Positions 28,328 to 36,831 of a stretch of 64,000 nucleotides of DNA are shown here, piece by piece. The translations under genes were made by a program, and so were the position numbers. How positions within the stretch are numbered: the first letter of the stretch is position 1; each line of letters begins with the position of its first letter. Source of the stretch: CAWCUK01 sp963798775 (GTDB taxonomy: Bacteria; Bacteroidota; Ignavibacteria; Ignavibacteriales; Ignavibacteriaceae). The DNA lies in contig CAWCUK010000001.1 in NCBI GenBank assembly GCA_963798775.1, positions 620,001-684,000 of the forward strand, in the 5' to 3' direction. The notes under the pieces were generated by a model that was not told the origin of the DNA, did no database searches, and worked only from the letters and a program-made list of their open reading frames with translations.

Positions 28328-29108
28328 TTGAAAATTTTAGTAAGTAATGATGACGGAATAGATTCAGCGGGAATTTATGAACTTGCGAAATCGTTAAAAG
28401 AAATCGGCGAAGTTACTGTGGTGGCGCCGAGAACCGAACAAAGCGCTGTGGGGCATGGAATTACAATGCAGATTCCTTTAAGAATTGTAGAATTTTATAA
28501 AGGTAGGAGAATTTTTCGGATACGCGGTAGACGGCACTCCGGCCGATTGTGTAAAAATAGGAATCAGAAATATAATGAAGGAGCCGCCGGATTTGGTGGT
28601 TTCCGGAATAAATCACGGCTCAAATACGGCTATTAATATTATTTATTCGGGAACCGTTTCCGCCGCGAGAGAGGCGGCTATTATGGATGTACCTTCAATG
28701 GCGATTTCTTTAACAAGCCACCTCGGTACCGATTTTTCTTTTGCCGGCAAAGTTGCAAAAATACTCGCTAAAGAAATATCGGGGAAAAATCTTCCTCTGG
28801 GAACTTTGTTAAATGTAAATGTGCCGAATGTTCCCGAAAAAGAAGTTGCCGGAATAATTTTAACAAAACAAAGCAAATCAAAATGGAATGATGTTTACGA
28901 GGAGCGGCAAGATCCTTATGGTAAAAATTATTATTGGTTAACAGGAAGTTTAGTGGAAGTTGACGCCGAAGTCGAAACCGATCAAGCGGCAATAAAAGAT
29001 AATTATGTATCCGTAACCCCTATCCATTTTGATCTTACTGATTATGAAACATTTTCTAATATGAAAAGTTGGAATTTAGAAGGATTGTTAAATGGCAAAA
29101 AAAGTTAG
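28328..29108 (+). CDS. surE: 5'/3'-nucleotidase SurE (one frameshift)
   Basis: Survival protein E, a metal-dependent nucleoside monophosphatase, about 260 codons. The N-terminal LVSNDDGIDSAGI holds the metal-binding DD. SAVGHGIT, YAVDGTPADCV, VVSGINHGSNT and YSGTVSAAREA are the remaining family blocks. One extra base near 28504 (GGTAGGAGAA instead of an in-frame GGT-GGA-GAA) splits the gene. The start is TTG at 28328, with AAGGA about 7 bases upstream. Its end overlaps the PhzF gene by 17 bases, so the two are coupled. Confidence 0.92.
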
Positions 29109-29955
29109 TGTTTATCAGATTGACGCGTTTACAAATACACCATTTCAAGGTAATCCGGCGGGAGTAGCTTTCGGAGACGGTTTAACCACAGAAGAAATGC
29201 AGAATATTGCGAAAGAAATGAATCTTGCGGAAACAGCTTTTATTTCAAAATCAGATAAAGCGGATTACAATTTAAGGTGGTTTACTCCAACTACAGAAGT
29301 TGAACTTTGCGGCCACGCCACAATCGCGTCGCTTCACTTTTTAAGTGAACATGACCTGCTTAGCAGCGAATCAAAAATTTGTTTTGATACTCGATCCGGA
29401 ATATTAAAATGTGAGGAAAAAGAAGGAAGATATTTCATGCAGATTCCAAAATATTCCGTGAAGGAATTTGAAGGAAATAAGAATGAGATTTTTTCCGCGC
29501 TTGATTTAGAAAATTTTGCCGTTGGTGAACCAACACCATTTATTCTTGCCGAAAACGGATATCTTTACATTTATTTACCTAATCTTGAAATGCTTAAAAA
29601 TATAAATCCCAATTATAAAGAGCTTCTACGGCTTTCAAAAACCGGCAAACCTTTCGGCGCGATAGCGGCGTTTAGTTTAGAAACTGTGGATGAAGCAAAT
29701 TTCGCGCATTTAAGGTTTTTCGCTCCGTATTATGGAATAGATGAAGACCCTGTAACCGGCTCAGCTAATGGACCGCTTCTGCTTGTTCTTCAGCATCTAA
29801 ATTTTATTGAAAGAAATACGGCGTCTTTGGGACTCGTTTTCGAGCAGGGCGATTTTATCGGAAGGCGCGGCAGGGTTGGAGTAAATCTTTTACATAATGA
29901 ATTATTTATTTCCGGCAACGCGGTAACTGTATTGAAGGGAGAATTAATTTTTTAA
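29092..29955 (+). CDS. PhzF-family isomerase/epimerase
   Basis: A 287-residue protein of the phenazine-biosynthesis-like PhzF family (diaminopimelate-epimerase fold). Signatures: YQIDAFTNTPFQGNPAGVA at the start, with the catalytic Glu in LAETAF; ELCGHATIASLHFL; and EDPVTGSANGPLL near residues 222-234. PhzF itself isomerises a phenazine precursor, but most genomes carry homologues with unknown substrates, and no phenazine genes are here. It overlaps surE upstream and touches the next gene at its last base. Confidence 0.88.
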   Translation: MAKKVSVYQIDAFTNTPFQGNPAGVAFGDGLTTEEMQNIAKEMNLAETAFISKSDKADYNLRWFTPTTEVELCGHATIASLHFLSEHDLLSSESKICFDTRSGILKCEEKEGRYFMQIPKYSVKEFEGNKNEIFSALDLENFAVGEPTPFILAENGYLYIYLPNLEMLKNINPNYKELLRLSKTGKPFGAIAAFSLETVDEANFAHLRFFAPYYGIDEDPVTGSANGPLLLVLQHLNFIERNTASLGLVFEQGDFIGRRGRVGVNLLHNELFISGNAVTVLKGELIF

Positions 29956-32099
29956 TGTTTAATTTCGAAAGAATTAATCTCACATTTTCTTTCAGTGCTG
30001 TCTATTTTTTTGTAGCGTTAATTCTGCTGACCGCTTACGCCATTTATGTATACCGCTATACAATTCCTCGGATAAACAGAGGCAAAAAAATATTTTTAGT
30101 TTCGCTTCGCGTTCTAGCGCTTCTTCTAATTTTATTTATAATTTTTGAACCTATTTTAACTCTAACCAAAAAAGAAATATTGGAACCGGTTAATCTTATT
30201 TTCGCGGATAATTCACGTTCAATTTTAATTGATGACGGTACAAACAGAAGCGGAACAATAAAAAGTTTTCTTGAGGGAATTAAATCTAATAAGCTGGAAA
30301 GTAATTCCGAACTTCATTCCTTCGGTTCAAAAGAAAACAGGATTAGTTTCGATAGTTTAGGCAAAATAAATTTTACAGAAGGAAGCACCAATTTTTCAGA
30401 AGTCTTTTCCGATGTAAAAAAAACAAATAGGAATATTTCTTCAATAGTAATAGCGAGTGACGGAGTAATAACCGAAGGCGCAAATCCGCTTTACACGGCG
30501 GAAAAATTGAACATCCCGGTTTACACAATAGGCGTTGGCGATACTACAAGAAGAAATGATATTGAAGTTAAAAATGTAGCATACAATCAATTTATATATG
30601 CCGAAACGCCGACTTCAATTTTGACAACAATAACAAATAAAGGTTTTGCCGGTAAAAATGTTACTGTTTCTTTGTTTGAAAATGACGTTCCGGTTGACAG
30701 GAAAAATATTACTCTTAATAGTGACGGAATTCAAAACATAAAATTTTCCTACACATCCAAAAGTGCCGGTGAAAAAAAATTAACCATTTCCGTACAAAAT
30801 GTTGATGGTGAATTTTCAAAAGCTAATAATAAAAAAGTTTTTTACATAAATGTTCTAAGTAATAAAATAAAAGTTTTGGTGCTGGGCGGCGCTCCTTCGG
30901 CCGATTTAACCTTTATTAAAAATTCTCTTGAAGAAGATGAAAATCTTACGGTTCATTCTTTAACTTTAGTCGGCAATAATAAATTTGTTGAGAAAAATAA
31001 TCCGGAAAAATATATTGACAGCGCTGATATTTTTTTCATGATTGGATTTCCTTCTAAAGAAGTGAGCGCGAATTTAATAGATAAAATAGCCGGAAAGATA
31101 AATGAGAAAGACAAACCGTTTTTCATCACTACAACAAATTATACCGATTATACAGAACTAAAAACTTTTGAAAATCAGCTTCCGTTTTCAGTTAAAGGAG
31201 GCAAAAATAATTTTGCTGAGGTCCAGCCGAATGTAACCCAAGATCAGCAGAATAATCCGCTTCTGCAGAATAATAAAGCAATTGATGTATGGAATAATCT
31301 TCCGCCGGTTCTTCAGCCTCAGTTAAATTTTTCGGCGAAACCCGGCAGCGAGACAGCCGCGAAAATAAAAATGAATAATGTTCCCATAAATACTCCGCTA
31401 ATTGTATCTCGAAGAATCGGAAGCAAAAGGTCGATAGCAGTGCTGGCAAAAGATATTTGGCGCTGGAAACTTCAGGCATCCGAAAAAGAATCGAATTTGT
31501 TTGATCAGTTTATTCATAACTCGGTAAAGTGGCTGAATGCAAACGAAGAGCAAAAACAGGTAACAATTAAAACTTCAAAAAAAACATATACTCTCGGGGA
31601 GCCGGTTGAATTTTCCGCGCAAGTTTATGATGAATCTTTTAATCCTATAAATGACGCGGAAGTAAAAATTAAAATAAAGCAGAATAAAGAAGAAAATGAA
31701 ATCAATCTAAATTCACTCGGCAGCGGACTTTATGAAGGATCATATCAAACAATTAAAGCTGGCGATTATTCTTTTTCCGGCGACGCTTTTTTAGACGGGA
31801 AAATATTAGGAAGCGACGCGGGAAAATTTAATATCGGCGAAGTTGATGTTGAGATGATGAATCCCGCGATGAATTACGAATTCTTAAAACTTCTTTCTTC
31901 AGAAACCGGCGGGAAATTTTATTTCGGAGATAATTATAACCGAATTTATGATTTATTAAAACAGCGGAATAAAGAATCCTCAAAAGAAAAAATTAATGTA
32001 AGCGAAATAAACCTTTGGTCAAATGAATGGCTGATGATAGCGGTTATTTTTCTTTTTGCGTTAGAGTGGTTCTTCCGGAAACGCGCCGGAATGTTATAA
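29955..32099 (+). CDS. Large membrane protein with VWA-like domain
   Basis: A 714-residue protein with two N-terminal membrane helices (about 12-30 and 42-64), a large extracytoplasmic part and one C-terminal helix (about 691-706) followed by a basic tail. Residues about 80-210 look like a von Willebrand A domain: NLIFADNSRSI supplies the DxSxS metal site and VIASDGVITEG the later Asp. The middle (about 220-300 and 520-620) looks like beta-sandwich domains, with a glutamine-amidotransferase-like region between. The build recalls BatA/YfbK-type proteins of Bacteroidota, but no MoxR ATPase is nearby. Function unknown. It starts on the last base of the PhzF gene. Confidence 0.7.
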   Translation: MFNFERINLTFSFSAVYFFVALILLTAYAIYVYRYTIPRINRGKKIFLVSLRVLALLLILFIIFEPILTLTKKEILEPVNLIFADNSRSILIDDGTNRSGTIKSFLEGIKSNKLESNSELHSFGSKENRISFDSLGKINFTEGSTNFSEVFSDVKKTNRNISSIVIASDGVITEGANPLYTAEKLNIPVYTIGVGDTTRRNDIEVKNVAYNQFIYAETPTSILTTITNKGFAGKNVTVSLFENDVPVDRKNITLNSDGIQNIKFSYTSKSAGEKKLTISVQNVDGEFSKANNKKVFYINVLSNKIKVLVLGGAPSADLTFIKNSLEEDENLTVHSLTLVGNNKFVEKNNPEKYIDSADIFFMIGFPSKEVSANLIDKIAGKINEKDKPFFITTTNYTDYTELKTFENQLPFSVKGGKNNFAEVQPNVTQDQQNNPLLQNNKAIDVWNNLPPVLQPQLNFSAKPGSETAAKIKMNNVPINTPLIVSRRIGSKRSIAVLAKDIWRWKLQASEKESNLFDQFIHNSVKWLNANEEQKQVTIKTSKKTYTLGEPVEFSAQVYDESFNPINDAEVKIKIKQNKEENEINLNSLGSGLYEGSYQTIKAGDYSFSGDAFLDGKILGSDAGKFNIGEVDVEMMNPAMNYEFLKLLSSETGGKFYFGDNYNRIYDLLKQRNKESSKEKINVSEINLWSNEWLMIAVIFLFALEWFFRKRAGML

Positions 32100-32174
32100 A
32101 AAATAAAATTTTTAGTTTCATTTTTGCCGGAATTTTCTAATTTATTTCCAATATTCATTTGGGAAAAAATCAGC

Positions 32175-32858
32175 TTGAAATATTTAAATTCCGTATTTGA
32201 TTTTATTCTCCCCCGCTTTTGCGCGGCCTGCGAAATAAAATTATTGAACGATGAAAAAATAATTTGTACATCTTGTTCAAGTAAAATTTTAATCGCTAAA
32301 CAATCTCGCCTTCAGCATGAATATCAGCGCAAATTCGCTTCTAAGAAAATTATTTCCGGATTTACATCATTTTATATTTTTGAAAAAGATAAGGAACTTC
32401 AGCATGTTATACATTCCTTAAAGTACAGAAAAAGATTTTTAATAGGAGTTTATCTTGGTAATACTATTGCCGAACAATTTAATGAGAAATTTTTGGAATG
32501 GAATATAGACTTAATTCTTCCCGTTCCTCTTCATCATTTAAAAAAGGCTGACCGCGGTTATAACCAAGCTTTTTATATCGCAAAGGGAATCGGCAAAAAA
32601 ACAAGCATTCCATATAAAGGAAACGTAATTAAACGAAAGAAATTTACGGAAAGTCAGACTTCAAAAAATTTAACTGAGAGAGAAGAGAATATGAAAGGTG
32701 CATTCCTGGTTAAGAAAAAGAAAAATGTTGAAGGGAAAAATATTCTTATAGTTGATGATGTGATTACAACCGGCGCTACAATTTCCGAGTGCGGAAATGT
32801 TTTATTAAAGGCCGGAGCTGCGAAAATTTTCGCGGCTTCCATAGCTATAGCAGATTAA
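32175..32858 (+). CDS. ComF family phosphoribosyltransferase-like protein
   Basis: About 228 residues. The N-terminus has two CxxC zinc pairs (FCAAC and CTSC). The C-terminal half is a type I phosphoribosyltransferase fold with the PRPP loop NILIVDDVITTGATISEC near the end and PVPLHHLKKADRGYNQA before it. ComF is needed for DNA uptake in competent bacteria, and homologues occur in most genomes. The start is uncertain: TTG at 32175 places the first zinc pair at the usual distance, while TTG at 32124 would add 17 residues. It converges on argS with three bases between stops. Confidence 0.87.
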   Translation: MKYLNSVFDFILPRFCAACEIKLLNDEKIICTSCSSKILIAKQSRLQHEYQRKFASKKIISGFTSFYIFEKDKELQHVIHSLKYRKRFLIGVYLGNTIAEQFNEKFLEWNIDLILPVPLHHLKKADRGYNQAFYIAKGIGKKTSIPYKGNVIKRKKFTESQTSKNLTEREENMKGAFLVKKKKNVEGKNILIVDDVITTGATISECGNVLLKAGAAKIFAASIAIAD

Positions 32859-32861
32859 AAT

Positions 32862-34495
32862 TTACATTCTTTCCGGAGCGTTTACGCCTAAAATACTCAA
32901 TCCGTTTTTTATTACAATTTTGGTTGCCAAAGCCAGCGCTATTCTTGCTTCGGCTAGTTTTTTCTCGGTTCCCAAAATTCTGCAGAACGTATAAAATTTA
33001 TGAAAAGAAGCGGCAAGTTCTTCTAAATACCCGCATATTCTGTGTGTTTCGCAAAATTCCGCGCTTAATAAAACTTCATCTTTAAACTGATGCAATTTTC
33101 TTAAAAGCTGCTGTTCTTCATCGGTAGTAAGCAAATCTAAATTATCCGTTGAAAATTGCAAATTCTCCCCTTCAATCATTTTTAAGATTGAGCAGATTCT
33201 GGCATGAGCATATTGAAGATAAAAAACCGGATTTTCATCCGATTGCTTTTTCGCGAGCGCAAGATCAAAATTCATATGTGTTGTTATATTCCGCATATTA
33301 AAAAAATATCGTACAACATCACTTCCCACTTCTTCAACTAATTGATCGAGTGTAATATAATTTGCTTTACGTGTGGACATTTTTACAACTTCACCGTTAT
33401 CCATAATTGTTACAAATTGATGAATTAATACTTTAACCTTTTTAGTATCATAACCAAGCGCTTTTAGGCCGGCAAGAACATCTGGATAAGTTGCGTTATG
33501 ATCGGAACCGAAGATATCTACAATTAAATCATAACCACGTTCAAATTTAGTTATATGATAGGCAATATCCGGCAGACGGTAAGTAGGTTCACCGGAAGAT
33601 TTAACAATAACTTTATCCTGCGTCATTTCCCATTTCCGAAAGCTTAAGCCAAACCGCGCTTTCTTTTTCGTATGATAATTCTTTTTCTTTGAAAAGTATT
33701 GAGCAGCTCTTTTATTTTTTCTTCTTCATAAAGTGTATTTTCATTAAAGAAAATTTTATGATGAATTTTTAATCTTTCTAAAGAATTTTTAATATCATTA
33801 AAAATTTCACTTTCGGCCTTATCTTTAAATTTACCTTCGGCAGGTTCATCTTTTAATTTATCGCCAAATTCATTAAACAAATTTTGAGCAATTTCTTTTA
33901 TATATTCTCCTTGATAATAATCATCGGGGAAAGAAATTGTTTCACCCAAAATTTCAAAATAACGTAACCTTACAGAATCACCGAGAACGCGCATTTGTCT
34001 TCCGGCGTTATTAAAATAATATTCCCGGTCAACTTCATAACCAACCCATTCTAAAAGATTTGCAACGGTATCTCCGAAAACCGCATTTCTTCCGTGTCCA
34101 ACAGTTAACGGACCGGTTGGATTTGCAGATACAAATTCAACATTCGCTTTTTTGCCTTTATATTTCTCTGATTTACCGAATGAATCTCCTTGTATCCAAT
34201 ATTTCGGTTGTAATTTTAGCAATGAAAGAAGGAGTGAAGAAAAAATTTATAAATCCGGGACCGGCAATTTCTGTTTTATATACAATTTTAGGATCAAGAA
34301 TTCAAGGAAGATAATTATTTCTTCGGCAATATCACGCGGTTTTTTTTTAATTTTTTTGTCAAAAGCATTGCGGCATTTGTAGAAAGATCGCCGTGAGATT
34401 GAATTTTAGGAGTATCAAAAGTGATATTTAATTTCTTTTAGATAATCTAACTTTTCACCGGCTTCGTCAAAAACTGAATGTAAATATTTTTTCAA
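32862..34495 (-). CDS. argS: Arginyl-tRNA synthetase (several frameshifts)
   Basis: Class I aminoacyl-tRNA synthetase, about 544 codons in total. Reconstructed in order: an N-terminal Add1 domain from a TTG start at 34495 (KKYLHSVFDEAGEKLDYL), ANPTGPLTVGHGRNAVFGD (HIGH motif), YFNNAGRQMRVLGDSVRLRY, FGSDHNATYPDVLAGLKALGY, and a DALR anticodon domain ending GLSILGVNAPERM. The HxGH signature reads HGR-type with VGHGRN, as expected. There are breaks of one base near 33632 and 33702, and at least three more between 34200 and 34450. ArgS is essential, so error in the sequence is the simplest explanation. Confidence 0.92.
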
Positions 34496-34555
34496 GATGA
34501 ATTTTCCTAATTAAGAATGGTAAAAGTGAAAAAGATTCGTCCTTATCTTTAGCGT

Positions 34556-34949
34556 TTATTTTTTTGGTCGTCCGGGTTTTCTTTTTACGGCAGCGGCTTT
34601 TTCAGCAGGATCTTCAACTTCAGTAACTGGTGCATCTCCCCAAAGTTTTTCGAGATTATAAAATTCCCGTGCGTCTTTTTTAAAAACATGAACAACAACA
34701 TCAATATAATCCAGCAGAACCCAATTTAAAGCTTTGTATCCTTCTTTATGCCAGGTTTTATTCCTTCATCCGCAAACTTTTATCAACTTCATCGGCAATA
34801 GCTTTTACTTGAGTATCTGAATCTGCAGAACAAACGACAAAATAATCGGCAAAAGTAGTAAGATTTTGAAGATCGAGAATCTTGACATCATATCCTTTTT
34901 TATTGAAAATTAGATCTGTTATTTTATTTGCAAGTTTAATTGAATCCAA
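34556..34949 (-). CDS. rsfS: Ribosome silencing factor RsfS (frameshifted)
   Basis: RsfS/Iojap/YbeB binds L14 of the 50S subunit and blocks subunit joining during starvation. About 130 codons. The N-terminal half is intact (KILDLQNLTTFADYFVVCSADSDTQVKAIADEV). After SLRMK the frame slips near 34765-34780, and the sequence resumes with WHKEGYKALNWVLLDYIDVVVHVF and EFYNLEKLWGDAP. A Lys/Arg/Pro-rich tail follows. It sits between the LytR_C gene and argS on the same strand. Confidence 0.88.
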
Positions 34950-34972
34950 TCAATCTTCCTTTATTTAAATAA

Positions 34973-35467
34973 TTATTTTGCTTTGTAGGGTTTTAACTGT
35001 TAATAATCTTTCCCTACAATTAAAGAAACATCAAGAAAATAATCATTGTTTAATCTGCTGAATAATATATTTTCTTTTTATACCCAAAGCTCGGCTACTT
35101 TTTCTGCATTAGCATTATTTCCGGTTCTATCAATTACTAATGAATTTTATCAATATCAAATGAAATATAATTCCCGATCTGAACAACATCAAAATTTTGT
35201 TTTCTCAAATAATCAGTAAATTTATCCGCAATTCCGGAAGTACCGCATCCGTTTAGAACTTCAAGTTGTACAATTGATGATGCTTTCTGTTTTTCGGTTT
35301 GTTTATTCAATCCTTCATTATGGTTTATCTTCATAAATATTGAATAAGCCATAAACAAAATTACAGCACCAAGAAGAAAAATAATAATATTTAAAAACAG
35401 ATTTGTGCTTGAAGATTTTAAATTAACATTTAGCAGGTTTCTTTTTAGGTTGGGATTTTTCCTTCAC
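34973..35467 (-). CDS. LytR C-terminal (LytR_C) domain membrane protein (frameshifted)
   Basis: About 165 codons across several single-base slips (near 35424, 35150, 35090, 35050 and 35010). A short basic N-terminus precedes one membrane helix (NIIIFLLGAVILFMAYSIFM). A LytR_C domain follows, with VQLEVLNGCGTSGIADKFTDYLRK, and after the slips LVIDRTGNNANAEKVAELL, FLDVSLIVGKDYKQL. Such proteins are widespread next to rsfS in Bacteroidota and are thought to act in envelope biology, without a defined function. The GTG start at 35467 is inferred. Confidence 0.78.
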
Positions 35468-35524
35468 AAATTTATATCCAGCTTATCACTATTCTTAATA
35501 AAATTCACCCGGAAGTTTAAGCTG

Positions 35525-36044
35525 TTATCTATCCAAAAAAGGATCATTGCTTGCGTCAAAAGAATTATCAAACATACCTCCGCCGTAATAATAACCGTTA
35601 AAATATGGTGAATAATAGCTGTTCGGAACGTTTCTGTATTGAACAGAAATTGAAACATCTTTCCATGGTTTATAATTTAAAGCGGCATGGCTTATAAAGA
35701 ATCCGTTAAAACTATTCTGATATTCTTTACCGAAAGTATTATAAGGTGAATGCATAAAACTAGCATCAAGTTGAATATTTAAGTTATTTGAAAATTTATA
35801 CGTCATACTATTTGTATAAACACCTAAAGCAAGTCCTTGATTTGAAAATGAAGAATATGAAAGATTATATGATTGATGCATGGAAAAATTATTCGGGTTA
35901 AAAAATCCGATAAACGAACTATTATTGTGGGAAATTATTCCGTCTTTAACTGTGCGGTTTAGCAAAACCGTTATCTTTAAATTGCCCGAATGCGGTAAAA
36001 GAAAATCCCATAATCAATAAAATCAATAATTTTTTCATATTCAT
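35525..36044 (-). CDS. Small secreted protein, unknown function (one frameshift)
   Basis: About 172 codons. The start at 36044 (or 36038) gives a clear signal peptide (KKLLILLIMGFSFTAFGQ). One extra T near 35962 interrupts the frame after FKDNG. The mature part is rich in Asn, Ser, Phe and Tyr with alternating hydrophobic residues (MTYKFSNNLNIQLDASFM, DVSISVQYRNVPNSYYSPYF), which is the look of an outer-membrane beta-strand protein. I do not recognise a family. It lies between panD and the LytR_C gene on the same strand. Confidence 0.65.
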
Positions 36045-36092
36045 TCCTTAAGTTTTGGATTGAAAATCATTAATTAAATAGCTATTTCAAAA

Positions 36093-36467
36093 TCAATGTA
36101 AAATAGCTACAATAATTTGCGAAACTCTGTTTTCCTTGATTTCAACTAAAACAATTTTCGGCTTATGTTTTTTAGCTTCTTCGTTACTTAAATGAGTATA
36201 AGTAATAATAATAATTTCATCACCAACTGCACCCAATCTTGCGGCCGGGCCATTTAGACAAATAATTCCGCTGTCCGCCGGCCCTTCAAGAGTATAAGTT
36301 TCTAACCGGCTGCCTGTATTTACATTTACAACTTGTACTTTTTCGTGTGGTAAAATATCCGCCGTTTCAAGTAATTTTTTATCTATTGTTATACTGCCTT
36401 CGTAATAAAGTTCAGCCATAGTTACTGTAGCGCGGTGGATTTTCGATTTAAACATTTCTCGAGTCAT
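36093..36467 (-). CDS. panD: Aspartate 1-decarboxylase
   Basis: Makes beta-alanine from aspartate for pantothenate and CoA. It has 124 residues. The proenzyme cleaves itself between Gly24 and Ser25 in YYEGSITID, to form the pyruvoyl group. The numbering matches the canonical site exactly, which supports the chosen start. Further family blocks are KIHRATVT, VVNVNTGSRLETY, LNGPAARLGAVGDEIIII and the Tyr that follows. It is divergent from the trp operon; no panB or panC is seen here. Confidence 0.95.
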   Translation of the reverse strand: MTREMFKSKIHRATVTMAELYYEGSITIDKKLLETADILPHEKVQVVNVNTGSRLETYTLEGPADSGIICLNGPAARLGAVGDEIIIITYTHLSNEEAKKHKPKIVLVEIKENRVSQIIVAILH

Positions 36468-36491
36468 TCTATCTCAATATTTTTTTGTTCT

Positions 36492-36499
36492 CAAATATA
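36492..36499 (-). promoter_or_regulatory. Possible panD promoter -7 box
   Basis: On the minus strand this is TATATTTG (TAnnTTTG), 24 bases before the panD start. A TTGACT lies upstream at 36522-36527 but 25 bases away, longer than the ideal spacing. Confidence 0.4.
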
Positions 36500-36623
36500 A
36501 TGACTATTAAATAACATTAAAAGTCAATCATTTGAATCCCGAATAAGTATATTCATCATAATTTATAATAAATTAAGAAAATGAATAATTATAAACACCG
36601 CCTAAAAATTATTGAAGAAGCTA

Positions 36624-36654
36624 TTGACAAAATGAAATTCTAGAATTACCTTTG
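36624..36654 (+). promoter_or_regulatory. Promoter of the trp operon
   Basis: TTGACA at 36624-36629 and TACCTTTG at 36647-36654 give a TTG-N20-TAnnTTTG arrangement, which fits the Bacteroidota -33/-7 consensus well. The expected start of transcription is only a few bases before the leader-peptide ATG at 36661, so the leader mRNA would have almost no 5' untranslated region. No TrpR-like palindrome is apparent. Confidence 0.7.
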
Positions 36655-36660
36655 CAATAA

Positions 36661-36753
36661 ATGAAAATGAAAACTGGGACATATTATTTAATAGACACAA
36701 AATTAACCGCATGGTGGTGGTGGTTTGGTATATCAAATAATATAATCCGGTGA
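36661..36753 (+). CDS. trpL: trp operon leader peptide
   Basis: A 30-residue open frame from ATG 36661 (or ATG 36667) to TGA at 36751-36753, with four consecutive TGG codons at 36712-36723 (residues 18-21, WWWW). Four Trp in a row in a tiny frame just before trpE is the classic sign of ribosome-mediated attenuation. When charged tRNA-Trp is scarce, the ribosome should stall on these codons. The stop codon is 25 bases before the terminator stem. There is no Shine-Dalgarno sequence, in line with initiation at or near the 5' end of the mRNA. I could not identify an unambiguous antiterminator stem by eye. Confidence 0.85.
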   Translation: MKMKTGTYYLIDTKLTAWWWWFGISNNIIR

Positions 36754-36778
36754 CCTAGAGATTTAATATTTTATAATA

Positions 36779-36817
36779 AACCCCTTCTCAGTCTACTGGG
36801 AAGGGGTTTTTTGTTTT
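36779..36817 (+). terminator. trp attenuator terminator
   Basis: A 13-bp stem (AACCCCTTCTCAG at 36779-36791 with CTGGGAAGGGGTT at 36796-36808, one T-G pair) with loop TCTA is followed by TTTTTTGTTTT. It lies 25 bases after the trpL stop and 14 bases before the trpE ATG. It should stop transcription before trpE when tryptophan is plentiful. Confidence 0.88.
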
Positions 36818-36831
36818 ATGGCGGTAATAAT

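Noticed and set aside
29092..29955. Phenazine biosynthesis
   Set aside because: Only a PhzF-fold gene is present. The family is widespread with other substrates, and no other phz gene is in the window.
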